Positions 35,333 to 46,941 of a DNA stretch of 47,768 nt are shown here, in pieces. Source of the stretch: Pseudomonadota bacterium (lineage in GTDB: Bacteria > Pseudomonadota > Gammaproteobacteria > Competibacterales > Competibacteraceae); assembly GCA_030917925.1 (NCBI GenBank), contig JAUPTV010000291.1, positions 1 through 47,768 on the forward strand, read 5' to 3'. The position numbers and the translations under genes are program-made. A model generated the notes under the pieces. It was not told the DNA's origin and made no database searches. It worked only from the letters and a program-made list of their open reading frames with translations. Every line of letters begins with the position of its first letter. The stretch's first letter is position 1.

Positions 35333-38300
35333 ATGCGGTTAAGCACGATCAAGCTGGCGGGGTTTAAGTCGTTCGTCGACCCCACGGTATTGCAGTTGCC
35401 CAGCAATCTGGTCGGTGTGGTCGGTCCTAACGGTTGTGGCAAATCCAATATCATCGACGCCGTGCGCTGGGTGATGGGCGAAAGCTCGGCCCGCAGTCTG
35501 CGCGGCGAGACGATGAGCGATGTGATCTTCAACGGTTCCGCCAGCCGGAAACCAGTCGGTCAGGCGTCGATTGAACTGGTGTTCGACAACAGCGCCGGGC
35601 GGTTGGGCGGCCCCTGGGCCAGTTATGCCGAAATCGCTATTCGCCGCTTGGTCGGGCGCGATGGCCAATCTACCTATTTCCTCAACGGCAGCCGCTGCCG
35701 TCGCCGCGATATTGCCGACGTCTTCCTGGGCACCGGTTTAGGACCCCGCAGTTACGCCATTATCGAACAGGGCATGATTTCGCGGGTGATCGACGCCCGA
35801 CCGGAAGATTTGCGGCTGTTTCTGGAAGAAGCGGCGGGCATTTCCAAATACAAGGAGCGGCGGCGCGAGACCGAAACCCGGATGCGCCATGCCCGGGAAA
35901 ATCTGGACCGGCTCAATGATGTGCGCGAGGAATTGAACCGGCAACTACAACACTTGCAGCGCCAGGCCAAGGCCGCTGAGCAGTACCGCGAATATCGCAC
36001 GGAAGAACGCCGGTTGCGTGCGGAAGTGTTGACCTTGCGCTGGCGGATGTTGCAGAACGACTCGCAGGTTCACGAGCAGGCGGTGCGCCAGCAGGAAACC
36101 GCGCTGGAGGCGCTGTTTGCCGAGCAGCGGCGACTGGAGGCTGGGCTGGAAACCGGCCGGGCGCGACGGGCGGATTTGAACGAGGCGTTCAATGCCACGC
36201 AAGGGCGCTACTACCAGGCCGGTGCGGAGATCAGTCGGCTGGAACAGTACCTGCAGCATCAGCGGGATTTGCAGCGGCGACGTGAGGACGATTGGCGGCA
36301 GACTGTACAGGCGCTGGAACAGGTCGAGGCGCAGCAGGCGCTGGATCGGGAACAGCGGGAGGAACTGGCGACGGCTTTGGTCGAAGCGGAACCGGAACGG
36401 GTGCGGTTGCTGGTCGAAGAGGCTGACGCCGATGCGGCGTTGTCGGCGGCGGAAGCGGCGTTACGCGACGGTCAGGGTGACTGGGAGGATTTTAATCAGC
36501 GTCATGGCGAAATTCAGCGGCAGATTGAGGTCGAGCGCACCCGGATCGAGCATCTGGATCGGCAGTTGTTGCAGGGTGAACGTCGGCTGGAGCGGCTGCG
36601 CTTTGAACAGGAGCAGTTGGCCAGTACCGATTTGGCGGAAGAGTTGGTTGAACTGCGGGAAGCGGAACAGTCTGCCGCTGAAGTTCTGCATGAGGCGCAG
36701 GAGCGGCTGGCGCAGACCGAGGCCGATTTGCAAGCGGTTCGGGAAACCCGGCAACAGGTCGATCAGCAGGTGCGGGCCTTGCAGAATCAGTTACAGACCG
36801 GGCGGGGTCGGCTGGCTTCACTGCAAACCTTGCAGGAAGCGGCGCTGGGTCGCAATGAGCGTGAGGTGAATGACTGGCTGCACACGCAGGGGTTGACTGA
36901 TGCGCCCCGCCTGGCCGAGCGGCTGGATGTTGAATCCGGCTGGGAGGCAGCGGTGGAAACTACGTTGGCCGGCTGGCTGGACGCCATCTGTGTCACCGAC
37001 CTCGACGAATCGGCGGCCGCTGCCCAGGCGGCGCTGTCCCAGGGACGACTGACCTTGTTCGAGCCGCCCGTATCCCCTCCTTCATCGGATCCCTCCCCCC
37101 TCGCAGGAGAAATTGGGGCGGGAGAGACGCTGGCCGCACGCATCCAGGCGCCCTGGCCGCTCACCAGTCTGTTGGACCGGGTGCAAACCGCCGCCACACT
37201 GACCGAGGCGCTGGCGAACCGTACCGGTTTACAGGAGGGCGAAACTCTGGTCACGCCGGAAGGTGTTTGGTGTGGTCGCCACTGGTTACGCTTGAAGCGC
37301 GGCGCTGGGAACGACAGCGTACTGGTCCGGGAGCGGGAAATCCGCCAACTGGAGACAGCGCTGGCGAGTGGTGCCCATGAGATCGAGCAGCAAACGACGC
37401 AACTGAGTCAATTGCGCGATCAGCACCGCGAACTGGAGCAACAGCGCCGGGAATCGCAACAGGCGGTCAATGAGGGGCATCGTGAGCAGGCCCGCGCCCA
37501 AGCCGAGGTCAAGACCGCTCAGGCCCGCTGGGAACAGGCCCGCGCCCGGACTGAAGCATTGGCCGGGGAACAGGCGGAACTGGATTATCAATGTGAACAG
37601 GATCGCGAGCAGGTCCAACTGGCCCGATTCCGGCTGGAAGAGGCGCTGTTGACGCTGGAAGGTTTGCGCATTGAACAAACGGAATTGACCGCCCGCCGGG
37701 AGGGGGTGCAGACGGACTATCAGCAAAATCGCCTTCGCGCTGAAACGGCCCGGCAGGCGGCCACCCGGCAGGCGGCTACCCTGGAAGCGCTGCGGGTGCA
37801 GGCCACTTCAGCGGATCGGGCGCTGGAGCGGCTCGAACTGCAACAGCGCCAACTGGCGGACCGCCGCGACCGCCTGGCGCAGGAACGGACTGCCGATAGC
37901 GATGAACGTCTGGCGATAGCGGGCGAGGAACTGGCGGGTTGGCTGGAAACCCGGTTGGCGGTGGAAGCCGAACTGGCGACGGCGCGCCAGCGGTTGGAAG
38001 CCCAGGATGCCGAACTGGAGGCTGGTGAACAGGGCCGTAATCGCTGTGAGCGGCAGGCCGAAACTCTGCGCCGACAGATCGAAGAGCAGCGACTGGCGCT
38101 GGGCGAAGCGCGGGTGAAACAACAGAATTTGCGCGAGCAGTTGCAGGCGTTGGAGACCACCCCGGAAACCGTGTTGCCCACGTTGCCGGATACCGCGACT
38201 GAAAGCGATTGGCTGGCGCGGTTGGAACAGGTGGAGCGGCGTATTCAACGATTGGGCGCGATCAACCTGGCGGCGATTGACGAGTTTGCCGAAGCGGCGG

Positions 38301-38869
38301 AGCGTCAAAAATATCTCGATGCGCAGAATGCGGACTTGCTGGAAGCGTTGAGTACGCTGGAGGACGCCATTCGCAAGATTGATCGCGAGACCCGCGCCCG
38401 GTTTCGCGAGACGTTTGAACAGGTCAATGTCGGGTTGCAGGAATTATTTCCCCGGCTGTTCGGCGGCGGCGAGGCGCATCTGGAACTGACCGGCGACGAT
38501 GTGCTGGACGCTGGCGTGGCCATTATGGCCAAGCCGCCGGGTAAGCGGATCGGCTCGATCAGCCTGATGTCCGGCGGCGAAAAGGCGCTCACTGCCGTGG
38601 CCCTGGTGTTCGCCATCTTTCAACTCAATCCAGCGCCGTTTTGCTTGCTGGATGAAGTGGATGCGCCGCTGGATGAGGCCAATGTTCGGCGCTTCGGGGC
38701 GCTGGTTCAGGATATGGCGACGCGGGTGCAATTTATTTTCATTACCCATAATAAGGCCACCATGGAAATCGCTGACCATCTGGCGGGTGTGACCATGCAG
38801 GAACCGGGGGTATCGCGGCTGGTCGCCGTCGATGTCGCGGAAGCCGCCCGGCTGGCGGGTGTTGGTTAG
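35333..38869 (+). CDS. smc: Chromosome partition protein Smc
   Basis: Condensin ATPase that organises and segregates the chromosome with ScpA and ScpB, both encoded at the right end of this window. 1178 residues. N-terminal Walker A (GVVGPNGCGKSNIIDAVRWV); coiled coil ~170-500; hinge ~510-660; second coiled coil; C-terminal signature SLMSGGEKALTAVAL; Walker B PFCLLDEVDAPLDEAN and D/H-loops. The hinge contains an unusual low-complexity insert (PPVSPPSSDPSPLAGEIGAG, ~576-600), see findings. The gene starts with ATG 35333 shortly after chpC and is followed by zipA and ligA in the customary order. Confidence 0.96.
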   Translation: MRLSTIKLAGFKSFVDPTVLQLPSNLVGVVGPNGCGKSNIIDAVRWVMGESSARSLRGETMSDVIFNGSASRKPVGQASIELVFDNSAGRLGGPWASYAEIAIRRLVGRDGQSTYFLNGSRCRRRDIADVFLGTGLGPRSYAIIEQGMISRVIDARPEDLRLFLEEAAGISKYKERRRETETRMRHARENLDRLNDVREELNRQLQHLQRQAKAAEQYREYRTEERRLRAEVLTLRWRMLQNDSQVHEQAVRQQETALEALFAEQRRLEAGLETGRARRADLNEAFNATQGRYYQAGAEISRLEQYLQHQRDLQRRREDDWRQTVQALEQVEAQQALDREQREELATALVEAEPERVRLLVEEADADAALSAAEAALRDGQGDWEDFNQRHGEIQRQIEVERTRIEHLDRQLLQGERRLERLRFEQEQLASTDLAEELVELREAEQSAAEVLHEAQERLAQTEADLQAVRETRQQVDQQVRALQNQLQTGRGRLASLQTLQEAALGRNEREVNDWLHTQGLTDAPRLAERLDVESGWEAAVETTLAGWLDAICVTDLDESAAAAQAALSQGRLTLFEPPVSPPSSDPSPLAGEIGAGETLAARIQAPWPLTSLLDRVQTAATLTEALANRTGLQEGETLVTPEGVWCGRHWLRLKRGAGNDSVLVREREIRQLETALASGAHEIEQQTTQLSQLRDQHRELEQQRRESQQAVNEGHREQARAQAEVKTAQARWEQARARTEALAGEQAELDYQCEQDREQVQLARFRLEEALLTLEGLRIEQTELTARREGVQTDYQQNRLRAETARQAATRQAATLEALRVQATSADRALERLELQQRQLADRRDRLAQERTADSDERLAIAGEELAGWLETRLAVEAELATARQRLEAQDAELEAGEQGRNRCERQAETLRRQIEEQRLALGEARVKQQNLREQLQALETTPETVLPTLPDTATESDWLARLEQVERRIQRLGAINLAAIDEFAEAAERQKYLDAQNADLLEALSTLEDAIRKIDRETRARFRETFEQVNVGLQELFPRLFGGGEAHLELTGDDVLDAGVAIMAKPPGKRIGSISLMSGGEKALTAVALVFAIFQLNPAPFCLLDEVDAPLDEANVRRFGALVQDMATRVQFIFITHNKATMEIADHLAGVTMQEPGVSRLVAVDVAEAARLAGVG

Positions 38870-38978
38870 TCTGCGCGGGTGATGTGGACGATTTCAGTAC
38901 AAACCATCGCCTATCCCATACAATAAGGCATCGGTTGAACGCTTGGCATCTGATCTCTCAAAGACGGGTTTTTGACTC

Positions 38979-41910
<2,932 letters not shown>

Positions 41911-41938
41911 TGTTCCACTTTCTACCTCGCGCTGCCGA

Positions 41939-42916
41939 CTATTTCTTCTCTTCCTTGGCGGCGGCGGGAGCGGCAGCTTCCGGGGCGGGAGCAGCGGGCT
42001 TGGCTTCGCTCACCTTGATTTCCGTGACCTCGATCTTGGCGCCGGATTTCAATTTTTCCAGATAATCGTTGACCATCTTGCTTTGCAACATCTGCTGGAT
42101 TTGCGGCTTCAACTCATCCAGGGATGGCGGGGTCGCATCACGGGTATCTTCCAGCAGAATGACGTGCCAGCCAAACGGCGTCTGCACCGGCGCTTCGCTG
42201 AATTTACCCTTTTCCATCTTGGCGACGGCTTGCGCAAACGGCGGAACCATCATGCTCGGCGAGAACCATCCCAGATCGCCGCCATTCGCGGCGGAACTGT
42301 CGCTGGATTTGGCCTTGGCCAGTTCGGCGAATTTGCTACTGTCCTTCTTCAGTTCGGCAATGACTTCCTTGGCCTTGTCCTCGGAATCCACCAGGATATG
42401 AGCGGCCTTGTATTCCTTACCTTTCATCGCCGCGACAGCGGTTTCATATTCCTTCTTGATGGCCTCCTCGCTGGGCGCACTCGCACTCATCGCCCGCCGT
42501 ATGACAGTGCTGGCCAGCAGGTTACGCTGAACCATCGCCAACTGCTGCTTGATCTCGGGATCATCGGCCAGTTTTTGTTTGTTAGCTTCTTGCACCAACA
42601 GTTCTTCAATCACCAACTGATCAACCAGCGCTTTGCTGGCTTCTGGAGTATCGGTCTTGACCCGTCCACTCATCCGCACCGCGACTTGATCGAAAGTCGC
42701 CTTGGAAATTGGGGTGCCATTGACTACAGCAACCGGATCAGGAACGGTGAACGTGGGGGCCGGTGCCGCTGCGGGCTTGGGTAGAACCGCTGTGGGCGCA
42801 GCCGGGGCCGGGGCTGCTTCTGGTTTCTTGTCATCAGCGGCCAGCGCGGCAGTCGATAGCCACAGGGCTGAGGACAGCGCCAGCAAGGAAAGCGTCAGTT
42901 TGTTCGGTTTGCTCAT
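41939..42916 (-). CDS. Periplasmic peptidyl-prolyl isomerase (parvulin, PpiC/SurA-type)
   Basis: 325 residues from MSKPNKLTLS. The signal peptide (LTLSLLALSSALWLSTAALA) is cut near ADDKK. A Pro/Ala linker follows, then a SurA_N-like helical region (VAVVNGTPISKATFDQVA), and the parvulin domain (EYKAAHILVDSEDKAKEVI, GGDLGWFSPSMMVPPFAQAV, TPFGWHVILLEDTRD). The tail is Ala/Pro/Lys-rich. Folds or escorts outer-membrane proteins. The ORF-track start overlaps bolA and is unlikely. It is downstream of bolA in the same direction. Confidence 0.88.
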   Translation of the reverse strand: MSKPNKLTLSLLALSSALWLSTAALAADDKKPEAAPAPAAPTAVLPKPAAAPAPTFTVPDPVAVVNGTPISKATFDQVAVRMSGRVKTDTPEASKALVDQLVIEELLVQEANKQKLADDPEIKQQLAMVQRNLLASTVIRRAMSASAPSEEAIKKEYETAVAAMKGKEYKAAHILVDSEDKAKEVIAELKKDSSKFAELAKAKSSDSSAANGGDLGWFSPSMMVPPFAQAVAKMEKGKFSEAPVQTPFGWHVILLEDTRDATPPSLDELKPQIQQMLQSKMVNDYLEKLKSGAKIEVTEIKVSEAKPAAPAPEAAAPAAAKEEKK

Positions 42917-42956
42917 ATTTCTTGGTTTCCAGAAGGTCGGCCAGTGGCCAGAAAGG

Positions 42957-43226
42957 TTAGGCTTCATCCGGGGTTTTCGCCCTGGTAATGCTCAAGGCAT
43001 GAATCTCCCGGTGCATCAGATCAGCCAGCGCTGCATGGATCAGGCGATGGCGCTGAATCAGGGTTTTGCCTGTGAAGGCGGCGGACACGATGCGGACAGT
43101 GAAATGACCGCCATCCTTAGCCCCGGCGTGACCGGCATGGGCGGGGCTGTCGTCAATGATCTCCAGCGAAACCGGCGTCAGGGCGCTCCGCAGCCGTTCC
43201 TCAATCAGTGTGGCTCGGTCAGTCAT
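42957..43226 (-). CDS. bolA: BolA family protein
   Basis: 89 residues with the BolA fold: [20 protein letters not shown], the conserved [27 protein letters not shown] and [13 protein letters not shown]. BolA proteins bind glutaredoxins and [2Fe-2S] clusters and influence morphology/stress. The start overlaps the yciI stop by 4 bases. Confidence 0.93.
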   Translation of the reverse strand: MTDRATLIEERLRSALTPVSLEIIDDSPAHAGHAGAKDGGHFTVRIVSAAFTGKTLIQRHRLIHAALADLMHREIHALSITRAKTPDEA

Positions 43227-43525
43227 GCGGGCAACACCTTGCGAAACGGGTACACTTCGACCGTGGCGTACACGCCAGCGGCGACGTAAGGATCGGCGTT
43301 TGCCCAGGCGCGGGCGTCTTCGAGCGCCGGGAATTCCACGACCAGCAGACTGCCCTGGAAACCGGCAGGACCAGGATCGGGACTGTCGATGGCAGGTAGC
43401 GGTCCGGCCAGAATGAGGCGTCCTTCAGCCAGCAAGGCATTCAGACGTTCCAGATGCGCGGAGCGGACCGCCAGACGTCGCTCCAGGCTGTTGGGCGCAT
43501 CACGGCCCAGAATAACGTACAGCAC
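43223..43525 (-). CDS. yciI: YciI family protein
   Basis: 100 residues. [40 protein letters not shown] and [22 protein letters not shown] are family hallmarks (a ferredoxin-like fold with a His/Asp pair). Function unknown. GTG start. It lies between yciB and bolA, the usual yciB-yciI-bolA order in gammaproteobacteria. Confidence 0.94.
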   Translation of the reverse strand: MLYVILGRDAPNSLERRLAVRSAHLERLNALLAEGRLILAGPLPAIDSPDPGPAGFQGSLLVVEFPALEDARAWANADPYVAAGVYATVEVYPFRKVLPA

Positions 43526-43528
43526 GAT

Positions 43529-44080
43529 TCAGGACTCCTTGGACGGGGTATCATCGAGTTTAAGATGGCGGCTCATATAAGCGCCCTGTGCCAGTATGAA
43601 CACGAAGGTCAAACCCAGCATTCCGAACAGCTTGAAGTTGACCCAAGTGTTCTCGTCAAAAGTGAAGGCGACATACAAATTAACCACGCCCATGGCGAAA
43701 AAGAAAATGGCCCAGGCAAGTGTCAGCTTGACCCAGATCGGTGCGGGAAGTTCCAATTGTTCCCCCATCATCCGCTCCAGCAAAGTCTTCTGACCAATAA
43801 AATAACTGCCCACAAACGCGACAGCGAATAGCCAGTTCACGACAGTGGGTTTCCATTTGACGAACAGGGGGTCTTGCAGCAGCAGGGTCGCGCCGCCCAG
43901 AATGAGCACCAGCCCGGCGGTGAACAGCGGCAATTTCTCAATCCGGCGCTGCCGAATCCAGATCCAGCCGGTCTGCGCCAGCGTGACCACGATCAACACC
44001 CCGGTGGCGACATAAATGTCCGCCATTTTGTAGGCGATGAAAAACAACACGATGGGCAGGAAGTCAAACAGCAGTTTCAT
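43529..44080 (-). CDS. yciB: Inner membrane septation protein YciB
   Basis: 183 residues with about five membrane segments. MKLLFDFLPIVLFFIAYKM at the start, IEKLPLFTAGLVLILGGATL, then FIGQKTLLERMMGEQLELP and WVKLTLAWAIFFFAMGVVNLY are characteristic of YciB (IspA/IspZ), which affects envelope integrity and septation. First gene of the minus-strand yciB-yciI-bolA-ppiC group. Confidence 0.95.
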   Translation of the reverse strand: MKLLFDFLPIVLFFIAYKMADIYVATGVLIVVTLAQTGWIWIRQRRIEKLPLFTAGLVLILGGATLLLQDPLFVKWKPTVVNWLFAVAFVGSYFIGQKTLLERMMGEQLELPAPIWVKLTLAWAIFFFAMGVVNLYVAFTFDENTWVNFKLFGMLGLTFVFILAQGAYMSRHLKLDDTPSKES

Positions 44081-44220
44081 AGGCTGTCACGGATTCCGTG
44101 GAAAGTGGGCAGATGTGCGGAATTCAGGCAACTTCACCGGGCCATCTTGACCAAACCGCGCCAGGCTGGCAAGTTGCCGACCTAATCATCTTGATTCGTA
44201 AACCGGAAATCATACAGGCC

Positions 44221-44841
44221 ATGAGCCATCTTTTACAAATCCATCCTGCCAACCCGCAGCCGCGTCTGATCGCGCAAGCGGTTGAGCGGCTGCGCGCAGG
44301 CGAGGTGATCGTTTATCCCACCGACTCCAGCTATGCGCTGGGTTGTCAGTTAGGCGACAAGGCGGCGGCCGAACGCATCCGCCATATTCGCCAGACGGAT
44401 CGCCATCACAACTTTACCCTGGTGTGCCGCGATCTCTCGGAAATTGCCACCTACGCCAAAGTGGACAACTCGCGTTATCGGTTGCTCAAGGCCGCCACGC
44501 CGGGGCCGTTTACCTTCATTTTGCCAGCGACGCATGAGGTACCGCGCCGCTTGCAGCATCCCCGCCGAAAGAGCATTGGCATTCGGGTGCCGGACAACGC
44601 CATTGTCAGCGCCTTGCTGGCGGCGCTGGGCGAACCGGTTATGAGTTGTACGCTGATGTTGCCCGGCGATGAATGGCCGCTCTCCGAGGTGGAAGAGATT
44701 GAAGAACGGTTATGCAACGAAGTGGATTTAATCATTGATGGGGGTTCCGGCCAGCACGAACCGACCACCGTGATCGATTTGACCGGCGACGCGCCGCAAC
44801 TGCTGCGTCAGGGTCTGGGCGACGCCGAACCGTTCCTCTGA
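44221..44841 (+). CDS. yciO: YciO family protein (Sua5/YrdC fold)
   Basis: 206 residues, the same length as E. coli YciO. IHPANPQPRLIAQAVERLRA, VIVYPTDSSYALGC, HNFTLVCRDLSEI, PRRLQHPRRKSIGIRVPDN and EPTTVIDLTGDAP follow YciO almost block by block; TsaC proper diverges from these. The family binds RNA/nucleotides through the YrdC fold; its contribution to tRNA t6A synthesis is uncertain. ATG 44221 is preferred to the track's 44098, which precedes family similarity. Followed by a short gap to the M50 peptidase gene. Confidence 0.93.
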   Translation: MSHLLQIHPANPQPRLIAQAVERLRAGEVIVYPTDSSYALGCQLGDKAAAERIRHIRQTDRHHNFTLVCRDLSEIATYAKVDNSRYRLLKAATPGPFTFILPATHEVPRRLQHPRRKSIGIRVPDNAIVSALLAALGEPVMSCTLMLPGDEWPLSEVEEIEERLCNEVDLIIDGGSGQHEPTTVIDLTGDAPQLLRQGLGDAEPFL

Positions 44842-44842
44842 G

Positions 44843-44861
44843 TCCCGAATCCCGAATCCCG
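44843..44861 (+). repeat. Short heptad repeat TCCCGAA
   Basis: TCCCGAATCCCGAATCCCG is two and a half copies of a seven-base unit directly after the yciO stop. The same period as the TAGCGAG repeat after livJ. Confidence 0.7.
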
Positions 44862-44870
44862 CCAACCCGC

Positions 44871-44876
44871 TATAAT
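44871..44876 (+). promoter_or_regulatory. Perfect TATAAT -10-like box abutting the M50 peptidase start
   Basis: TATAAT lies only six bases before the ATG at 44883. If used, transcription would begin at about the A of the ATG, giving a leaderless message. No convincing -35 element is seen 17 bases upstream, so it may be fortuitous. Confidence 0.35.
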
Positions 44877-44882
44877 CCCCCC

Positions 44883-45533
44883 ATGCAAGAACTCGATACG
44901 ATTCAACTTCTCATCGTGCTGGTGCCACCTTTACTGCTGGCGATCACCCTGCACGAAGTCGCCCATGGCTGGATGGCGCTGCGCTGCGGCGATCCTACGG
45001 CCCAATCCCTGGGCCGACTCAGCCTGAACCCACTACGGCACATCGATCCCATTGGCACCGTGCTGGTTCCGGCCTTGTTGGCAATTGCTGGCGGCTTCAT
45101 CTTCGGCTGGGCTAAACCGGTGCCGGTTAATTACCATCGCCTGCGGCAACCCAAACGGGACATGGCTTTTGTGGCGCTGGCGGGACCGGGCGCTAACCTG
45201 ATCATGGCGCTGGGCTGGGGATTGGCGATGGTCATCGGCTATCACTTGCAGGCGAGTATGGCCTGGGTAGGCGAACCCCTGCTATTGATGGGTAACTATG
45301 GCATCCATATCAATGTCATGCTCGGCGTCCTCAATCTCCTCCCGATTCCGCCGCTGGACGGTTCGCGGGTGCTGGCGGGCGTCTTGCCCAACCGCGTTGG
45401 CGAAGCGATGGCGCGGATGGAGCCTTATGGCCTGATCATTCTGGTGGCGCTGATGGCGCTGGGGCTGTTCAATGTGCTGATGCCGGTGGTCAACAGTATC
45501 CGGCATTTCATTATGACCCTGTTTTTCTTTTAA
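44883..45533 (+). CDS. Site-2 protease family (M50) membrane peptidase
   Basis: 216 residues, mostly membrane segments. The zinc site is ITLHEVAHGWMAL (HExxH) and the third ligand lies in NLLPIPPLDGSRVLAG. This short YwhC/Rip3-like group lacks a PDZ domain and so differs from RseP; substrates are unknown. In many proteobacteria it sits before trpS and scpA, exactly as here. No ribosome site is visible before the ATG (CCCCCC precedes it), consistent with a possible leaderless start. Confidence 0.93.
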   Translation: MQELDTIQLLIVLVPPLLLAITLHEVAHGWMALRCGDPTAQSLGRLSLNPLRHIDPIGTVLVPALLAIAGGFIFGWAKPVPVNYHRLRQPKRDMAFVALAGPGANLIMALGWGLAMVIGYHLQASMAWVGEPLLLMGNYGIHINVMLGVLNLLPIPPLDGSRVLAGVLPNRVGEAMARMEPYGLIILVALMALGLFNVLMPVVNSIRHFIMTLFFF

Positions 45534-45561
45534 TTATCGAGTCGAAACTGCGCAGTCAATC

Positions 45562-46569
45562 ATGGAAATTACTCTCACCGGCATTACCACGACCGGCGCC
45601 CCGCATCTGGGCAATTACGTTGGCGCGATTCAGCCCGCCATTGAAGCCAGTCGCCGCAAGGACGTGCAATCCTTCTATTTCCTGGCCGACTATCACGCCC
45701 TGGTCAAATGCCAGGATCCTGCGCTGGTGCATCGTTCCCGACTGGAGGTGGCGGCGACCTGGCTGGCGCTGGGGTTGGATGTCGAGAACGTTATTTTCTA
45801 CGCCCAGACTGACATTCCGGAGATTCTGGAATTGACCTGGATGCTGACTTGCGTGACCGCCAAAGGGTTGATGAACCGTGCCCACGCCTATAAAGCGGCA
45901 GTGGCCGAGAATATGGCCGATCCCGACAAAGACCCGGATAAAGGCGTCACCATGGGGCTGTTCAGTTACCCGATCCTGATGGCGGCGGACATTTTGATGT
46001 TCAAGGCCAACAAGGTGCCAGTGGGCAAGGATCAGATTCAGCATCTGGAGATGGCCCGCGACATCGCCGCCCGCTTCAATTACCTGTACGGCGACCATTT
46101 CCCGCTGCCCGAAGCAGTAGTAGATGAAAAAACCGCAGTGCTGGTCGGACTGGATGGCCGCAAGATGAGCAAGAGCTACGGCAACACCATCCCGTTGTTT
46201 GAACCGGAAAAGGCGCTGCGCAAACTGATCATGCGGATCAAGACCAATTCGCTGCCACCGGAAGCGCCCAAGGACCCGGAGACCTGCATCCTGTTCCAGA
46301 TTTACCAGGCCTTTGCTACCGTGGAGGAAGCCACCGCTTTGCGAGAACGCTATGCCCAGGGCATCGCTTGGGGCGAGATGAAGCAACTGCTGTTTGAGTA
46401 TCTCAACGTCCGGTTGAGCGAACCCCGTCAGCACTATCACGAGTTGCTGAAAGCGCCGGATCATATCGAGCAGATTCTCAAACGCGGCGCTATCCGGGCG
46501 CGGGAATACAGTGTGCCATTCCTGCAGGAACTACGGCGGTCGGTCGGCATTCGGCCTCTGAGTCTGTAG
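45562..46569 (+). CDS. trpS: Tryptophanyl-tRNA synthetase
   Basis: Charges tRNA-Trp. 335 residues, class Ic fold. The HIGH-type site is TGAPHLGNYVGAI, the KMSKS loop is GRKMSKSYGN, and FYAQTDIPEILEL plus PVGKDQIQHLEMARDIA complete the active site. 28 bases after the peptidase gene. Normal length; not the C-terminally extended form. Confidence 0.96.
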   Translation: MEITLTGITTTGAPHLGNYVGAIQPAIEASRRKDVQSFYFLADYHALVKCQDPALVHRSRLEVAATWLALGLDVENVIFYAQTDIPEILELTWMLTCVTAKGLMNRAHAYKAAVAENMADPDKDPDKGVTMGLFSYPILMAADILMFKANKVPVGKDQIQHLEMARDIAARFNYLYGDHFPLPEAVVDEKTAVLVGLDGRKMSKSYGNTIPLFEPEKALRKLIMRIKTNSLPPEAPKDPETCILFQIYQAFATVEEATALRERYAQGIAWGEMKQLLFEYLNVRLSEPRQHYHELLKAPDHIEQILKRGAIRAREYSVPFLQELRRSVGIRPLSL

Positions 46570-46648
46570 CGCCCAACGGCGACCCATTAGCGTTTCAAAT
46601 CAGGATAACTGGCTGTATTTTCTTAAACATGCTGGGGAGTTAGAGTCC

Positions 46649-46939
46649 ATGCCCACCGTATTCAAAGACGATGTGATTGAACGCGCCTTCACCATGGCCG
46701 AACTTTATGCACTGAGCGACGAGGATCGGCGGCGCTATCACCATGAACTGAAGCATTACCGGGATGAGCTGAATATGCTGGATTGCGCTCACGAAACCGG
46801 AGTCAACGAAGGCATCGAGAAAGGCATCGAGAAAGGTATCGAACTGGGACGCCTGGAAGGCTTGCGGCAGGCGGTGGATCGCCTGGTCGCTTCAGGAATT
46901 CCCGCCGAGCAGGCCAAGCGCTTGGTCGGACTGGAATAA
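46649..46939 (+). CDS. Rpn-family (PD-(D/E)XK transposase/nuclease) C-terminal remnant
   Basis: 96 residues. RAFTMAELYALSDEDRRRY, HHELKHYRDELNMLDCAHETG and the repeated EGIEKGIEKGIELGRLEGLR are the tail of Rpn recombination-promoting nuclease/putative transposase proteins. The N-terminal nuclease domain (~200 residues) is missing. A possible ribosome site (GGGGAG) precedes the ATG, so the fragment may still be expressed. It lies between trpS and scpA, which are usually adjacent. Confidence 0.7.
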   Translation: MPTVFKDDVIERAFTMAELYALSDEDRRRYHHELKHYRDELNMLDCAHETGVNEGIEKGIEKGIELGRLEGLRQAVDRLVASGIPAEQAKRLVGLE

Positions 46940-46941
46940 AC

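Noticed and set aside
44221-44841. TsaC/Sua5 (tRNA threonylcarbamoyladenosine synthesis)
   Set aside because: The fold is shared, but blockwise similarity and length match YciO rather than TsaC.
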